From positions 37,981-101,980 of the forward strand of contig JADHNN010000004.1 in NCBI GenBank assembly GCA_016779485.1: a stretch of 64,000 nt of DNA, given 5' to 3'. This document shows, in pieces, positions 47,901 to 58,760 of this stretch; the first letter of the stretch is position 1, and each line of letters opens with the position of its first letter. Source of the DNA: Gammaproteobacteria bacterium. Its GTDB lineage: Bacteria; Pseudomonadota; Gammaproteobacteria; GCA-002705445; GCA-002716945. Under the pieces are notes generated by a model. That model had not been told where the DNA came from, ran no database searches, and worked only from the letters and a program-made list of their open reading frames with translations. Position numbers and translations under genes: made by a program.

Positions 47901-49136
47901 GAGAATATCCCATACTTCTTCACCTTCTTTTTCTACAACTTTTTTTGCAGATTTAATTGTCGTTGTGATACCACGAGCTTGTAGTTTGCCAAATATATGT
48001 GGTTTGAATAGCTCTAAGGCCATTTTTTTAGGGAGACCACATTGATGTAATCTCAGTGTAGGTCCTACTACGATGACCGATCTACCAGAATAATCAACTC
48101 TTTTACCGAGAAGGTTCTGTCTAAATCTTCCGCCTTTACCTTTGATCATATCTGCAAGAGACTTTAGTGGTCTCTTATTTGTTCCGGTTATAGCTCTTCC
48201 TCTTCTCCCGTTATCAAGTAACGCATCAACAGATTCTTGAAGCATTCTTTTTTCATTTCTTACAATAATATCGGGAGCTTTCAATTCTAGTAATCTTTTT
48301 AATCTGTTATTTCTGTTAATAACACGTCTATATAAATCATTTAAATCTGAAGTTGCAAATCTTCCGCCTTCTAGAGGAACAAGAGGTCTCAAGTCAGGTG
48401 GTAATATCGGTAATACATCAAGAATCATCCATTCTGGTTTATTGCCTGATTTAATAAATGATTCTAAAAGTTTAAGTCTTTTTATGTTTCTTTTATTTTT
48501 TGCTTGTGATTTAGTTACCTTAATTTCTTCAGACAACTCTTCATATGTTTTTTCAAGGTCAATTTCTTGAAGTAATTCTTTTATAGCTTCAGCACCCATT
48601 CCTACTTTTATTTCATTTCCATACTCTTCAATAGCCTGATTGTACATTTCTTCATTAAGCAAGCTTCCTGTTTCATAAGGTGTTAAACCTCCATCGATAA
48701 CGATAAACGCTTCAAAATAAAGAACTTTTTCTATTTGTCTCAATGTCATATCCATCATTAAGCCAATTCTTGATGGTAGAGATCTTAAAAACCAGATATG
48801 TGCAACGGGAGCTGCAAGCTCAATATGCCCCATTCGATCTCTACGAACCTTAGATAGCGTAACCTCTACGCCACACTTTTCACACACCACTCCTCTGTGT
48901 TTAAGTCTTTTATACTTTCCACATAAGCACTCATAATCTTTTACAGGGCCAAATATTTTTGCACAAAATAACCCGTCTCTCTCTGGTTTAAAAGTTCTGT
49001 AGTTAATGGTTTCAGGTTTTTTAACTTCTCCATAAGACCATGATCTCATTAGATCGGGGGATGCTAGAGAAATTTTAATATGATCAAATTTCTTATCATC
49101 ATTATTTTTTTTAAACATATTTAATATCTCTTGCAT
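44928..49136 (-). CDS. rpoC: RNA polymerase beta' subunit
   Basis: Beta', 1402 residues (E. coli 1407). The N-terminal zinc site ([20 protein letters not shown]), the catalytic [12 protein letters not shown] with the three Mg-binding aspartates, and the second zinc site [13 protein letters not shown] are intact. The N-terminus ([12 protein letters not shown]) fixes the start. 8 bp separate it from rpoB. An 87-bp gap with a new promoter follows before rpsL. Confidence 0.99.
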   Translation of the reverse strand: MQEILNMFKKNNDDKKFDHIKISLASPDLMRSWSYGEVKKPETINYRTFKPERDGLFCAKIFGPVKDYECLCGKYKRLKHRGVVCEKCGVEVTLSKVRRDRMGHIELAAPVAHIWFLRSLPSRIGLMMDMTLRQIEKVLYFEAFIVIDGGLTPYETGSLLNEEMYNQAIEEYGNEIKVGMGAEAIKELLQEIDLEKTYEELSEEIKVTKSQAKNKRNIKRLKLLESFIKSGNKPEWMILDVLPILPPDLRPLVPLEGGRFATSDLNDLYRRVINRNNRLKRLLELKAPDIIVRNEKRMLQESVDALLDNGRRGRAITGTNKRPLKSLADMIKGKGGRFRQNLLGKRVDYSGRSVIVVGPTLRLHQCGLPKKMALELFKPHIFGKLQARGITTTIKSAKKVVEKEGEEVWDILEEIIKEYPVMLNRAPTLHRLGIQAFEPVLIEGKAIQLHPLVCAAFNADFDGDQMAVHVPLSVEAQTEARVLMMASNNILSPSNGSPIIVPSQDMVLGIYYMSREKPNSKGEGMMFSDINEVSIAYQSKLLDIHAKIKVRMKITEVDGDELKQVIKIIDTTTGRALISEILPKNIPYSYIDKDLNKKAISKLFDVSYRLAGLKETVLFADKIKDMGFKYSTIAGVSIGVDDMVIPKEKTAITAKAEKEVKEIEKQYNSGLLTAGERYNKVVDIWSHTNDQVSQAMMKQLGTEVTKTASGEKVEHKSFNSIYMMADSGARGSAAQIRQLSGMRGLMAKPDGSIIETPITANFREGLDVMQYFISTHGARKGLADTALKTANSGYLTRRLVDVAQDLVVTDDDCGTENGILMKPLIEGGDIVEPLNERVLGRTLLNDLVEPKTNSIILSKGTLLDENNVVLLEKNAIDEVWVRSAITCDIRHGVCAKCYGRDLAKGRKVSKGEAVGVVAAQSIGEPGTQLTMRTFHIGGAASRAVAANSIEVKNSGTVRYHNLKTVINSQKEIVTVSRSGELGILDDSGREKERYKIPYGAIIKIENGKSVDRGQNIVTWDPHTTPIITETAGIIEFEDFEDGISVENIVDELTGITSIKVKDTSSVSFDKNLKPMIKLVDSKGKDLLITNSKLPAHFLLPSNSTVNIGSGTKVGIGDVIARTPRETSGTRDITGGLPRVADLFEAREPKEKAELAETTGVVSFGKETKGKRRLIITDYDGNEHVQMLNKTKLLNVFEGASVTQGEIISDGELDPHDILAYRGVTDLAEHLVKEVQDVYRLQGVSINDKHIEVILRQMLRKVEITFAGDTTLMPGEQMEKTQVLEIIDNLKSKNPDALLPTYKPMLLGITKASLVTESFISAASFQETTRVLTDAAVNGRKDKLRGLKENVVVGRLLPCGTGLSSQTNDNESFEEMLEKEIASEMNIISEKSPERSAEDLFKD

Positions 49137-49144
49137 AATATTTC

Positions 49145-52100
49145 CTAGTTAGTTTTATTTTCAGATTCTAAATCAATATTAATACTTAACGATCTAATCT
49201 CTTTAAGTAATACATTAAAAGATTCTGGCACATGAGCTTCAGTAGCATATTCGCCATCAACGATATTCTTATAAACTTTGTTTCTTCCTGTAATATCGTC
49301 AGATTTTACTGTAAGGATTTCTTGTAATACATTTGTAGCCCCATAAGCTTGTAATGCCCATACTTCCATTTCACCAAATCTTTGACCGCCAAATTGCGCT
49401 TTACCACCCAATGGTTGTTGTGTAACAAGACTATATGGGCCCGTTGATCTAGCATGCATTTTATCGTCAACTAAATGATTTAGTTTAATAATGTACATGT
49501 ACCCTATTGTGACGGGTCTCTCAAACTGTTCTCCAGTTCTTCCGTCAAACAAAATTGATTGTCCGCTAGTTGGTAAATCAGCAAGCTCTAGCATTTTCTT
49601 TATTTCTTCTTCAGAAGCGCCATCAAAAACTGGTGTAGCCATAGGTACGCCATTTTTTAAATTATTTGCCAAAGTCAAAATTTCATTATCTGAGAATTTA
49701 TCTATCGAATATTTGGTAAACCCAGGACATTCATTATAAACTTTCGTAATAAACTGCTTTAACTTTTTAATCTCCTGCTGCTCTTTAAGCATATCATTTA
49801 TCTTATCTCCAATGCCTCGGGCTGCCCATCCTAAGTGTGTTTCTAAGACCTGCCCAACATTCATTCTCGAAGGTACTCCAAGTGGATTAAGAACTATATC
49901 GACAGGCGTCCCATCCTCTCTATGTGGCATATCTTCTACAGGGACTATCTGTGATATTACACCTTTATTACCGTGCCTACCTGCCATTTTATCACCTGGC
50001 TGAAGAGTTCTTTTAACAGCAAGATATACTTTAATTTTCTTTTGAACACCAGGTCCAAGGTCATCAGGCATTGTGATTTTTTTTGTAACTTCCTCTAAAT
50101 CCTGATTAAATTTATTTATCAGACTGTCAATACTATTGGATAGGCTAGCTAGACTAATATTCACTTTTTCTATCTTAGTTTGGATTTTAAAGATATCTTC
50201 GTTAGGTATTGACTCTAAGACAGTGCTTGTAAGTTTACTCTCTGATTTCAGACCAAGAACTGCTTTTGCTAATGTTTTATTCAAAAGAAGCTTTCTTGCT
50301 CTAATAAAGATTGTATCTTGATTAATCCTGAGTTCATCTACTAAGTTCTTTTTGACTTCCTCAATCTGATGCTCTTCAATTTCTTTTGCTCTTTTGTCTT
50401 TATCTATGCCTTCTCTAGTAAATACTCTTACATCTATTACTGTTCCGTCCATGCCAGAAGGGACTTTTAGTGATGAGTCTTTAACGTCTGATGCTTTTTC
50501 ACCGAATATTGCTCTGAGAAGTTTTTCTTCAGGAGTGAGCTGCGTTTCTCCTTTAGGTGTGACTTTACCAACAAGTATGTCGCCCGATTTAACTTCAGCC
50601 CCAACATATACAATACCAGATGTATCAAGTTTATTAAGTAAATTTTCACTAACATTAGGTATATCTGAAGTTATTTCTTCAGAGCCAAGCTTTGTATCTC
50701 TTGCTACACACTCCAATTCCTCTATATGGATAGATGTAAACCTGTCTTCGCGTACAACTTTTTCTGATACTAATATTGAATCTTCATAGTTGTAACCATT
50801 CCATGGCATAAAAGCTATTAGTAGATTTTGTCCTAATGCTAACTCTCCTAAATCAGTTGATGGTCCATCAGCTATTGCATCTCCTGCAACAACTGCATCG
50901 CCGGGTTTAACAAGTGGTCTTTGATTTATACATGTATTCTGATTAGTGCGTGTGTATTTGGTTAATGGGTAGATATCAACACCAGTATCTGTATCATCAC
51001 CAACGTATTTCTCATCAACATTTACTATAATACGTGATGCGTCAACATAATCTACAACACCATCTCTTTTTACTTTCACCGAAGCTCCTGAATCAACAGC
51101 GACTGTCTTTTCCATACCTGTGCCCACAAGAGGTTTATCGGGTATTAATAATGGTACTGCCTGTCTTTGCATATTTGAACCCATAAGAGCTCTGTTTGCA
51201 TCGTCATGTTCAAGAAATGGTATTAATGCTGCAGCAATAGACACAACCTGCCTTGGAGAAACATCCATTAATTCAACTTTATCAGGTGATGAAATTGTGA
51301 ATTCATTATTGAATCTACAAGATATTAAATCACCTTGAATATTTCCTTTAGAATCTAGGGTGGTGTTAGCTTGCGCTATGGTATATTTACTTTCCTCTAT
51401 AGCAGAAAGCCATTTAATTTCATCTCTTACTTTATTTTTTTTAACTACACGATATGGTGTTTCTAAAAATCCATAAGAGTTAGTTCTTGAGTAAGTTGCA
51501 AGTGAATTAATCAAGCCGATATTAGGGCCTTCAGGTGTTTCAATAGGACATACTCTTCCATAATGAGTTGGATGGACATCACGAACCTCAAACCCAGCTC
51601 TTTCTCTCGTCAAACCGCCAGGACCAAGTGCAGAAATTCTTCGTTTATGTGTAATTTCAGCAAGTGGATTATTTTGATCCATGAATTGAGATAATTGACT
51701 TGTCCCAAAAAACTCTTTTAGAGTTGCTGTTATAGGCTTAGAGTTGACAATATCTTTTGGTTGAAGCTTTTCTGCAAGTTCCATAGTTGTCATCCTTTCT
51801 TTTACAGCTTTTTCAACTCTAACAAGACCAACTCTAAATACATTTTCTACCATTTCGCCTACGCATTTAACTCTTCTGTTTCCAAGATGATCAATATCAT
51901 CAACTGAGTCAGATCCATTTCTAATATTTATGAGGGTTTTTAGAACATCAAGTATATCTTCATTTGATAGTATGGTCTCACCTTCGACATTATCTCTTCC
52001 AACTCTAGAGTTAAATTTCATTCTCCCAACATCTGACAAATCATATCTATCTGGTGACTGAAATAGATTTGTAAATAGCTGATTTGATGCATCGGCTGTG

Positions 52101-53371
52101 GGAGGCTCTCCAGGTCTCATCATTCGATATATTTCTATTAATGCTGAATTCTGGTCATGTGTCGGGTCCACGTCTAATGTATTACAAATGAAAGAACCTC
52201 TATCAAGATCATTAGTATGGAGAATAGTAAAACTAGATATATTTAATTCATGAATTAACGCAACAGTGTCTATATCTATCTCTTGATTACATGAAAGTAT
52301 GTTTATTGCTACTTTTTTAGATTCAGCAAGCTTCTCTTTAATAGCTTTATCAATTTTTTGATTAGCCTCGCAAATTAGTTCTCCCGTTTCTGGGTCAATA
52401 ATCTGTTTTGAAGAAATCATGTCAACCCTAATTTCAGAACCTTTAAGGTTCATGGACACGTCTTCAGCGATGCGTTTTCCAAGGAGAAAATCATCCGGAA
52501 CTTGAAAGGCCTTCATCTTACTTTTCTTTGCAGCCTCTATATGGCGTACAGTAATTCTCTTGCCCTTTGCTACAATCAGCTTTTTGTTATGATAAATATC
52601 GAAAGAAGCAATACTTCCCTTTAGATCCTCTAATTTTTGATCAATGAAAATTTGACCACCATTGATTGAGATTCTATTATAATCATAGAATTGGTTAATA
52701 ATTTCCTGAGTAGAATAGCCTAGAGCTCTAAGTATTATTGTGGAAGCAATTTTTCTTCTTCTATCTATTCTTGCAAAAATTATATCCTTTTGGTCAAACT
52801 CAAAATCTAACCAAGATCCTCTATATGGGATGACTCTCGCAGAAAATAAGAGTTTACCTGACGAATGAGTTCTTCCTCTGTCATGATCGAAAAAGACTCC
52901 TGGCGATCTATGTAGTTGAGATACAACTACTCTTTCGGTCCCATTTACAATGAATGTACCGTATTTAGTCATTACAGGTAATTCACCTAGAAAGACTTCT
53001 TCGTTTTCAAAAATTTCTATTTTTTCGGAGTTTTTCTCATCAATATTCGTGTATAGCTTGAAGTTAACTTTTATTGGCACTGAATATGTTTTGCCACTGA
53101 TCCTGCACTCTTCTTCAGTAAATTCAGGTTTATCAAGTTTAAAGCTTGTATATTCAAGTTTACAGTTATTTGAATAGTCATAAATCGGGAAAACAGATTC
53201 AAATACTTTATGAAGGCCTGACTTTTTAAGATCAAAGTTGCCATCTAACATACCTAAAAATTCGTTATATGAATTAATTTGAAGATCTATCAGATTTGGC
53301 GTCTGTATTACATCACTTGTCTTGCCAAAGCTTTTACGAATACGTTTTTTTTCTGTATAGGAATACATCAT
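49145..53371 (-). CDS. rpoB: RNA polymerase beta subunit
   Basis: Beta, 1408 residues from the ATG giving [13 protein letters not shown], which aligns with E. coli [13 protein letters not shown]; the track start is a TTG two codons upstream inside a hairpin. The rifampicin-binding region is wild type ([30 protein letters not shown]). The C-terminal [13 protein letters not shown] clamp connector is present. It is about 66 residues longer than E. coli. Confidence 0.99.
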   Translation of the reverse strand: MMYSYTEKKRIRKSFGKTSDVIQTPNLIDLQINSYNEFLGMLDGNFDLKKSGLHKVFESVFPIYDYSNNCKLEYTSFKLDKPEFTEEECRISGKTYSVPIKVNFKLYTNIDEKNSEKIEIFENEEVFLGELPVMTKYGTFIVNGTERVVVSQLHRSPGVFFDHDRGRTHSSGKLLFSARVIPYRGSWLDFEFDQKDIIFARIDRRRKIASTIILRALGYSTQEIINQFYDYNRISINGGQIFIDQKLEDLKGSIASFDIYHNKKLIVAKGKRITVRHIEAAKKSKMKAFQVPDDFLLGKRIAEDVSMNLKGSEIRVDMISSKQIIDPETGELICEANQKIDKAIKEKLAESKKVAINILSCNQEIDIDTVALIHELNISSFTILHTNDLDRGSFICNTLDVDPTHDQNSALIEIYRMMRPGEPPTADASNQLFTNLFQSPDRYDLSDVGRMKFNSRVGRDNVEGETILSNEDILDVLKTLINIRNGSDSVDDIDHLGNRRVKCVGEMVENVFRVGLVRVEKAVKERMTTMELAEKLQPKDIVNSKPITATLKEFFGTSQLSQFMDQNNPLAEITHKRRISALGPGGLTRERAGFEVRDVHPTHYGRVCPIETPEGPNIGLINSLATYSRTNSYGFLETPYRVVKKNKVRDEIKWLSAIEESKYTIAQANTTLDSKGNIQGDLISCRFNNEFTISSPDKVELMDVSPRQVVSIAAALIPFLEHDDANRALMGSNMQRQAVPLLIPDKPLVGTGMEKTVAVDSGASVKVKRDGVVDYVDASRIIVNVDEKYVGDDTDTGVDIYPLTKYTRTNQNTCINQRPLVKPGDAVVAGDAIADGPSTDLGELALGQNLLIAFMPWNGYNYEDSILVSEKVVREDRFTSIHIEELECVARDTKLGSEEITSDIPNVSENLLNKLDTSGIVYVGAEVKSGDILVGKVTPKGETQLTPEEKLLRAIFGEKASDVKDSSLKVPSGMDGTVIDVRVFTREGIDKDKRAKEIEEHQIEEVKKNLVDELRINQDTIFIRARKLLLNKTLAKAVLGLKSESKLTSTVLESIPNEDIFKIQTKIEKVNISLASLSNSIDSLINKFNQDLEEVTKKITMPDDLGPGVQKKIKVYLAVKRTLQPGDKMAGRHGNKGVISQIVPVEDMPHREDGTPVDIVLNPLGVPSRMNVGQVLETHLGWAARGIGDKINDMLKEQQEIKKLKQFITKVYNECPGFTKYSIDKFSDNEILTLANNLKNGVPMATPVFDGASEEEIKKMLELADLPTSGQSILFDGRTGEQFERPVTIGYMYIIKLNHLVDDKMHARSTGPYSLVTQQPLGGKAQFGGQRFGEMEVWALQAYGATNVLQEILTVKSDDITGRNKVYKNIVDGEYATEAHVPESFNVLLKEIRSLSINIDLESENKTN

Positions 53372-53373
53372 AG

Positions 53374-53390
53374 CCAAAAGTTCCTTTTGG
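53374..53390 (-). promoter_or_regulatory. hairpin over the rpoB Shine-Dalgarno
   Basis: CCAAAAGGAACTTTTGG is a perfect 7-bp stem with a 3-nt loop, ending 2 nt before the rpoB ATG. The AAGGA Shine-Dalgarno lies in the stem and loop, so folding would hide it. The rplL-rpoB gap is 69 bp, the region where E. coli has an attenuator. Confidence 0.5.
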
Positions 53391-53446
53391 TTCTTACCAA
53401 ATTAGTTATCTCAACGTAAGTATGAGTTGTGATTGATTGTCTAAAT

Positions 53447-53821
53447 TTATTTAAGTTCAACAGTTGCTCCAGCTTCTTCCAATTGCTTTTTAAAATCATC
53501 TGCTTCTTCTTTAGAAGCACCTTCTTTTAAAACACATGGTGCTGATTCAACTTTGTCTTTAGCTTCTTTTAATCCTAGACCTGTTATAGCTCTAACAGCT
53601 TTAATAACAGCAACTTTGTTTCCACCCATATCTGCAAGAGTGACATCAAAGTCAGTTTTTTCTGTCGCTGCCTCACCGCCGCCCGCTGCTGCTGGTGCTG
53701 CTGCGACTGCAGCCGCTGCTGTTACGCCAAATTTTTCTTCCATCTCTGATATAAGATCAACAACTTCCATTACTGTCATATTGGAAATGCTTTCTAATAT
53801 ATCCTCTTTAGTTACTGCCAT
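53447..53821 (-). CDS. rplL: 50S ribosomal protein L7/L12
   Basis: L7/L12, 124 residues, the stalk protein that recruits translation GTPases. N-terminal dimer domain, an alanine/glycine hinge ([17 protein letters not shown]), and a C-terminal domain with [24 protein letters not shown]. 18 bp after rplJ. Confidence 0.98.
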   Translation of the reverse strand: MAVTKEDILESISNMTVMEVVDLISEMEEKFGVTAAAAVAAAPAAAGGGEAATEKTDFDVTLADMGGNKVAVIKAVRAITGLGLKEAKDKVESAPCVLKEGASKEEADDFKKQLEEAGATVELK

Positions 53822-53839
53822 TATTTTCTCCCGATTAAA

Positions 53840-54361
53840 TTAATTCTTTAATGCTTTTACAGCATCGATTGTTCTGACTAGTTTGCCTGGTACAGCTTGC
53901 ATGGTTCCCATAAGTTTTTTAATAGGTCCCTGCATCACAGATAGTAATTTTGATATTGCTTCTTCATATGTAGGTAAGGAAGCGAGTTTTTGCAATTCAC
54001 TTATATCTAAATCTTGTCCCTGATAGTTGATTGCTTTTGGTTTAAGGTTCTCGTGTTTATCAATAAATTCTTTAATCGATTTAGCAAATTTGCCGGCATC
54101 CTCTTTTCCTACAGCAACTATTTGAGGTCCAAATATATTTTCTGACATAGATGAGAATTGACTTTCTTTTAAAGCCATTTTGAGCATATTATTTTTAACT
54201 AGTTTCACGAATACTCCAGCTTCACGAGTAGATTTACGAAGTTCATTTAACTCATTAGCTGTTAATCCAGAATAGTCTGCTGTTAGTACAACCTCTGCAT
54301 CATTAAGAACTGCAGACATTTCTTTTACAAGATCTTGTTTTTGCGTAAGGTTTAGTGGCAT
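53840..54361 (-). CDS. rplJ: 50S ribosomal protein L10
   Basis: L10, 173 residues, stalk base. Conserved DYSGLTANELNELRKSTREAGVFVKLVKNNMLK near the N-terminus. Only one base separates it from rplA, so the L10-L12-binding leader that precedes rplJ in E. coli cannot be in its usual place. Confidence 0.98.
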   Translation of the reverse strand: MPLNLTQKQDLVKEMSAVLNDAEVVLTADYSGLTANELNELRKSTREAGVFVKLVKNNMLKMALKESQFSSMSENIFGPQIVAVGKEDAGKFAKSIKEFIDKHENLKPKAINYQGQDLDISELQKLASLPTYEEAISKLLSVMQGPIKKLMGTMQAVPGKLVRTIDAVKALKN

Positions 54362-54362
54362 T

Positions 54363-55064
54363 TTAGCTCCTTTTCTCGACTGACGACAAGTCTACCTTAA
54401 TTCCTGGTCCCATAGTAGAGGAAATTGTAATATTTTTCATATATTTACCCTTAGCTGATGCTGGCTTAGACTTATTTAAGTCAGTAATAAGTGATGAAAT
54501 ATTATCTATAAGCTTTTGAGTATCAAAATCAAGTTTTCCAACAATTGTATGTATTATTCCAGCCTTATCATTTTTGTATCTGATTTGCCCTTTTTTTGCT
54601 TTAGAGACAGCTTCTCCAATATTTTTTGTGACTGTTCCTTCTTTGGGATTAGGCATGAGATTTTTTGGTCCTAATATTCTTCCTAGTTGCCCCATCTTTT
54701 TCATACAGTCTGGAGTTGCAACAACAATGTCAGCATCTAAATCTTTATCTTTTTTAACTTGATCAATTAAATCCTCAAATCCAACAATATCTGCCCCGGC
54801 ATCTTTAGCAAGTCTTTCATCTTCACCATCTGCAAATGCTACTACTTTCATGCTTTTGCCAATTCCGTGAGGAAGTGTTGATGATCCCCTGACTCCTTGG
54901 TCTGATTTTGTTGCATCTATCCCAAGGTTGACGCTTAGGTCTACACTTTCATTGAATTTTACTTTTGAAGAGGTTTTAAGAATCTCAATTGCTTCTTCAA
55001 TATCGTAACTTCTAAGTGAGTCTATATTTTCTTTAATTTCTTTTATTCTTTTTGATAATGCCAT
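54363..55064 (-). CDS. rplA: 50S ribosomal protein L1
   Basis: L1, 233 residues, L1-stalk protein that releases E-site tRNA. Conserved GVRGSSTLPHGIGKS, MGQLGRILGPKNLMPNPKEGTVT and KGKYMKNITISSTMGPGIKVD. One-base overlap with rplK. Confidence 0.98.
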   Translation of the reverse strand: MALSKRIKEIKENIDSLRSYDIEEAIEILKTSSKVKFNESVDLSVNLGIDATKSDQGVRGSSTLPHGIGKSMKVVAFADGEDERLAKDAGADIVGFEDLIDQVKKDKDLDADIVVATPDCMKKMGQLGRILGPKNLMPNPKEGTVTKNIGEAVSKAKKGQIRYKNDKAGIIHTIVGKLDFDTQKLIDNISSLITDLNKSKPASAKGKYMKNITISSTMGPGIKVDLSSVEKRS

Positions 55065-55495
55065 TACTCTGCTACCTCAATTCCCATGCTTCGTGCTGTT
55101 CCAGCTATAATTTTTATTGAATTTTCTAGATCGGCGCCAGTTAAATCATCTTCTTTTATTTTAACAATCTCTGCTAGCTGATCCTTTGTAACCTTAGCAA
55201 CTTTATTTGTATGAGGTGTTGCGCTTCCTTTTTGGATGCCTGCAGCTTTTTTCAGTAAAGCGGCAGCAGGCGCAGATTTTATGACAAAATCAAATGATCG
55301 ATCCTTGTATACATTTATAACTACTGGCAAAGCCATTCCTTTTTCTGCATCTTTTGTTTTATCATTAAACTCTTTACAGAAATCCTGAATGTTAAGGCCG
55401 TGTTGACCTAATGCAGGTCCCACTGGTGGTGCAGGATTTGCAGCGCCTGCAGGTACTTGAAGCTTAACTTGTGTTAGTAATTCTTTTGCTGCCAT
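55064..55495 (-). CDS. rplK: 50S ribosomal protein L11
   Basis: L11, 143 residues, at the GTPase-associated centre and needed for RelA sensing. [32 protein letters not shown] is the family signature. It overlaps nusG by one base, leaving no room for an L1-binding leader before rplK. Confidence 0.98.
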   Translation of the reverse strand: MAAKELLTQVKLQVPAGAANPAPPVGPALGQHGLNIQDFCKEFNDKTKDAEKGMALPVVINVYKDRSFDFVIKSAPAAALLKKAAGIQKGSATPHTNKVAKVTKDQLAEIVKIKEDDLTGADLENSIKIIAGTARSMGIEVAE

Positions 55496-56022
55496 TATCC
55501 TTTCTCCACTTGCGTCAATGATAGTTCTATTGGTGTTGGCTTCCCAAAGACTAAAACTGATACTTTAAGCTTATTTTTTTCAAAATCAACTGTTTCTACT
55601 ACCCCATTAAAGTCATTAAAAGGCCCGTCAGTTATACGAACAACTTCTCCGGGCTCAAACATTACTTTTGGTTTAGGCTTATCTATATCATCTTTCATTG
55701 ATTGTATTAAATTATCTGCCTCAGACTGCTTTAGAGGTACTGGCTTATCGCTCGTCCCACCTATAAAGCCCAATACTTGTGGTGCATCTTTCACCAAATG
55801 CCATGTCTCATCATTCATATCCATCTTGATCATCACATAACCAGGAAAATATTTTCTTTCGGATCTCTTCTTTTTTCCCTCTTTTATTTCAAGAACTTCC
55901 TCAGTTGGTACCAAGATTTCTTCAAATGAATCCTCTAAACCGCTTCTTTTAATTCTATCTTCTAATGTTATTTTGACTTTATTTTCATAACCAGAAAATG
56001 CTTGTAATACATACCAATCCAT
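55495..56022 (-). CDS. nusG: transcription antitermination factor NusG
   Basis: NusG, 175 residues from [17 protein letters not shown]; the 11 extra residues in the track ORF re-read secE and were removed. NGN domain plus C-terminal KOW ([23 protein letters not shown]). It couples RNA polymerase to the ribosome or Rho. Its ATG overlaps the secE TAA (TAATG). Confidence 0.97.
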   Translation of the reverse strand: MDWYVLQAFSGYENKVKITLEDRIKRSGLEDSFEEILVPTEEVLEIKEGKKKRSERKYFPGYVMIKMDMNDETWHLVKDAPQVLGFIGGTSDKPVPLKQSEADNLIQSMKDDIDKPKPKVMFEPGEVVRITDGPFNDFNGVVETVDFEKNKLKVSVLVFGKPTPIELSLTQVEKG

Positions 56023-56390
56023 TATGCTACTCCATATAAAGTGCCAATTGCCCAACCAAGGAGCATATCAAATAACCATAATAGTATTCCGATAACAATT
56101 ACGACAAATATCACTCCAAGAGTGGTTTGAGTAGTTTCTTGTTTTGTTGGCCATGTTACTTTCTTAAGTTCAATTTTTGAGTCCGTTACATAAGAATATA
56201 CTAATTTTCCAAAATCACTTTGATATCCAATATAACCAGACAGTATTAATACAGCGATCATACCTAGTACTCTGTAGAATAATCTTATATCACTGAAGTA
56301 ATAAAAAAGAATCATGCCCATTACAAGCACTCCAATAGCGGCAATCAGATAAGTCTTATTTGATTTTACTTCAATATTTGCTTCTGTCAT
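56022..56390 (-). CDS. secE: Sec translocon subunit SecE
   Basis: SecE, 122 residues, three membrane helices (about 14-31, 39-56 and 93-115) as in E. coli, with the conserved amphipathic segment KIELKKVTWPTKQETTQTT. It has a good Shine-Dalgarno (AAGGA). tRNA-Trp lies 22 bp upstream in the same direction. Confidence 0.97.
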   Translation of the reverse strand: MTEANIEVKSNKTYLIAAIGVLVMGMILFYYFSDIRLFYRVLGMIAVLILSGYIGYQSDFGKLVYSYVTDSKIELKKVTWPTKQETTQTTLGVIFVVIVIGILLWLFDMLLGWAIGTLYGVA

Positions 56391-56412
56391 GGCAATCCTT
56401 ATGTTAATTCGT

Positions 56413-56485
56413 CAGGCCAGGAGGGACTCGAACCCCCAACCTACGGTTTTGGAGACCGTCGCTCTACCAGTTGAGCTACTAGCCT
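56413..56485 (-). tRNA. tRNA-Trp (CCA)
   Basis: 73-nt cloverleaf on the minus strand: acceptor AGGCTAG pairs with CTGGCCT, anticodon loop CTCCAAA with anticodon CCA, T-arm with GGTTCGAGTCC. The 3' CCA is not encoded. It lies between tuf and secE, a common gammaproteobacterial position. Confidence 0.96.
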
Positions 56486-56509
56486 ATCTCTCTTAACCTA
56501 ATGATAGTA

Positions 56510-57700
56510 TTACTCTACTATTTTCGAAACGACTCCAGCTCCAACAGTTTTGCCACCTTCACGAATCGCAAATTTCAAACCAGCTTCTAAAGCGATAGGT
56601 GTAATAAGTTCAACATTCATTTTAACATTATCGCCAGGCATAACCATTTCTACATCTTTAGGTAATTCTATAGCTCCAGTTACATCTGTAGTTCTGAAGT
56701 AAAATTGCGGTCTGTAGTTACCAAAGAATGGGGTATGTCTTCCGCCTTCATCTTTTGACAATACATAAACTTCACATTCAAATTTAGTATGAGGTTTGAT
56801 AGAACCAGGAACGCATAATACTTGCCCTCTCTCTACCTCCTCACGTTTAGTACCCCTAAGTAATACACCAACATTATCACCAGCAACACCTTCGTCAAGA
56901 AGCTTTCTAAACATTTCAACACCAGTACATGTAGTTTTTTGAGTATCTTTTATTCCAACAATTTCTATTTCCTCACCTACATTTACTTTTCCTCTTTCTA
57001 TACGACCAGTTACAACTGTTCCTCTACCGGAAATTGAAAAAACATCCTCAATTGGCATTAGGAATGATTGATCTACTGGACGCTCTGGAACTGGAATAAA
57101 CTTATCCATTTCCTCAACAAGTTTTTCAATCGAGGGTACTCCTATTTCAGATGTATCCCCTTCGAGAGCTTTAAGTGCAGAACCTGAAATTATAGGTACA
57201 TCGTCACCTGGGAAATCATATTTAGATAACAGCTCTCTAATTTCCATCTCAACTAACTCTGTTAATTCTGCATCATCAACTTGATCGGCTTTATTCAAAT
57301 AAACAACGATATGTGGCACACCTACTTGTCTCGCAAGAAGAATATGCTCTCTTGTTTGTGGCATAGGTCCGTCGGCTGCTGAACACACTAGAATCGCTCC
57401 ATCCATTTGCGCAGCGCCTGTAATCATATTTTTAACATAGTCAGCATGCCCTGGGCAATCAACGTGCGCATAATGTCTATCAGTAGATTCATATTCTACA
57501 TGAGCTGTAGCAATAGTAATTCCACGCTCTCTTTCTTCAGGTGCATTATCAATTTGGTCATAGGCTTTAAAATCGCCACCGAATTTTTCACCCATCACTT
57601 TAGTGATAGCTGCTGTTAATGTTGTTTTTCCATGGTCCACGTGGCCAATTGTGCCAACGTTTACATGGGCTTTATTTCTTTCAAATTTTTCCTTAGCCAT
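56510..57700 (-). CDS. tuf: elongation factor Tu
   Basis: EF-Tu, 396 residues, delivers aminoacyl-tRNA. GTPase motifs [22 protein letters not shown] and NKADQVDD are present; domain 3 ends [14 protein letters not shown]. It occupies the tufB position (between tRNA-Thr and tRNA-Trp/secE). No second copy lies after fusA, so this may be the only tuf gene. Confidence 0.99.
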   Translation of the reverse strand: MAKEKFERNKAHVNVGTIGHVDHGKTTLTAAITKVMGEKFGGDFKAYDQIDNAPEERERGITIATAHVEYESTDRHYAHVDCPGHADYVKNMITGAAQMDGAILVCSAADGPMPQTREHILLARQVGVPHIVVYLNKADQVDDAELTELVEMEIRELLSKYDFPGDDVPIISGSALKALEGDTSEIGVPSIEKLVEEMDKFIPVPERPVDQSFLMPIEDVFSISGRGTVVTGRIERGKVNVGEEIEIVGIKDTQKTTCTGVEMFRKLLDEGVAGDNVGVLLRGTKREEVERGQVLCVPGSIKPHTKFECEVYVLSKDEGGRHTPFFGNYRPQFYFRTTDVTGAIELPKDVEMVMPGDNVKMNVELITPIALEAGLKFAIREGGKTVGAGVVSKIVE

Positions 57701-57732
57701 TTTTTTAATTCCCGGGTTAGTTAAGTTTCAAG

Positions 57733-57755
57733 TGGATGATATAATAAACCACTTT
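57733..57755 (-). promoter_or_regulatory. stem-loop / weak promoter region before tuf
   Basis: In the 97-bp gap between tRNA-Thr and tuf, AGTGG and CCACT arms bracket an A/T-rich loop. A TTGCAC ... 17 bp ... TATCAT pair on the minus strand overlaps it and could be a weak promoter. Either reading is tentative. Confidence 0.25.
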
Positions 57756-57797
57756 TGTGTGCAATTACACTAAAATTTTAACAAAATCAATGAAAAA

Positions 57798-57870
<73 letters not shown>

Positions 57871-58075
57871 AATCTATCAGTCCATGGGATGATATTAAAA
57901 AGAAGGCTTATATACAACAAAGATTGATCTATATTTAATACTTCAGAGCTAATTAATAAGGGATGAATTAATTAGCTCCTAATTTACCTTTCTGGAGGAA
58001 AAGTTGATCTTACTTTAAAAGATAATTATGAAAATTTGATTACTTATGAGTTAAGTATTTGTGTAGATTATTTTG
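57871..58075 (-). other. 205-bp spacer between tRNA-Gly and tRNA-Thr with a 12-bp inverted repeat
   Basis: In E. coli glyT and thrT are almost adjacent; here about 205 A/T-rich bases separate them. The spacer contains a perfect inverted repeat GAGCTAATTAAT / ATTAATTAGCTC (57946-57957 and 57967-57978, 9-nt loop) and, closer to tRNA-Thr, a weak TTGTTG-17-TAATAT promoter-like pair on the minus strand. I see no coding sequence in it. Confidence 0.45.
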
Positions 58076-58146
58076 AGCGGGTAGCGGGAATCGAACCCGC
58101 ATCGTCAGCTTGGAAGGCTGAAGTTCTACCATTGTACCATACCCGC
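58076..58146 (-). tRNA. tRNA-Gly (TCC)
   Basis: 71-nt cloverleaf: acceptor GCGGGTA/TACCCGC, anticodon arm TCAGC-CTTCCAA-GCTGA with anticodon TCC, T-arm GGTTCGATTCC. It lies 13 bp after tRNA-Tyr, as glyT follows tyrU in E. coli. Confidence 0.96.
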
Positions 58147-58159
58147 ATCAATGTGATTT

Positions 58160-58241
58160 TGGAGGGGGCAGGATTCGAACCTGCGAAGGCAGGGCCAGCA
58201 GATTTACAGTCTGCCCTCGTTGACCGCTTGAGTACCCCTCC
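58160..58241 (-). tRNA. tRNA-Tyr (GTA)
   Basis: 82-nt class II tRNA with a long variable arm: acceptor GGAGGGG/CCCCTCC, anticodon loop CTGTAAA (GTA) between GCAGA and TCTGC, variable arm, T-arm GGTTCGAATCC. It is the first gene of the Tyr-Gly-Thr-tuf series. Confidence 0.96.
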
Positions 58242-58323
58242 AGAAATCAACCTGTGTATATTAACAAAGCAAGTAAAAATTAGCACTAGTTTTCTTTATT
58301 CGAAAGAATGATATTAGGTCTGC

Positions 58324-58533
58324 TCAGTATGGTCGTTCTGGTTTTTTAATAAACCATAGATATAACATCCAAGCAATACCAAAAGAGAATATAACCTGAC
58401 TTGTTTGATTGAAATTATTAGCATAGAAAATTAAGGAGAGGACTATGGTTGCAAACAACACAAAGAATGCTTCTATTCTATTCGATGTAATCTTCATACC
58501 ATATATTCTTGGCGGTGGCCCTAAAGGTTTCAT
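58324..58533 (-). CDS. small membrane protein of unknown function
   Basis: 69 residues with two predicted membrane helices (about 20-40 and 46-63), a short Pro-rich N-terminus (MKPLGPPPRIYG) and a basic end (KKPERPY), giving a helical hairpin with both ends probably cytosolic. No family recognised. Its ATG overlaps the stop of the next ORF upstream by 4 bp, which supports translation of both. Confidence 0.6.
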   Translation of the reverse strand: MKPLGPPPRIYGMKITSNRIEAFFVLFATIVLSLIFYANNFNQTSQVIFSFGIAWMLYLWFIKKPERPY

Positions 58534-58760
58534 TTTCTCTCCATTAGCTTAATAATATTTGTATTAAGTACATTTATATCATGAGTCTTAATAATATTAT
58601 AGACTTCTTCTACCTTGATTTGTTCCTTTTTTGCAATATGGTAAAGACCGGGTTTTTTCTTGAATGAATTTATAATGGTTTTATTTAATTTATAATAATC
58701 CACAGTTTTTAGAATAAAAAAAGTATGCAAAAAAGTTTTGATGTTCTTATTGGTATACAT
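58530..58760 (-). CDS. small basic protein of unknown function
   Basis: 76 residues, lysine- and asparagine-rich. KPGLYHIAKKEQIKVEEVYNIIKTH (in the middle) could form a small helix-turn-helix-like unit, but I assign no function. The start overlaps the end of the exported protein gene by 14 bp and its end overlaps the membrane protein gene, so it fits a tight operon. No homology recognised; it could be a fast-evolving remnant. Confidence 0.45.
   Translation of the reverse strand: MYTNKNIKTFLHTFFILKTVDYYKLNKTIINSFKKKPGLYHIAKKEQIKVEEVYNIIKTHDINVLNTNIIKLMERK

Noticed and set aside
57733-57780. Strong tuf promoter
   Set aside because: Only weak hexamers (TTGCAC, TATCAT) found; tuf is probably expressed mainly from upstream tRNA promoters, so it was kept only as a low-confidence element.
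58036-58311. Plus-strand 91-aa ORF and minus-strand 72-aa ORF (58068-58286) across the tRNA genes
   Set aside because: Both are translations of the tRNA-Gly/tRNA-Tyr genes; phrases like RVAGIEPASSAWKAE are well-known spurious products of tRNA sequence.
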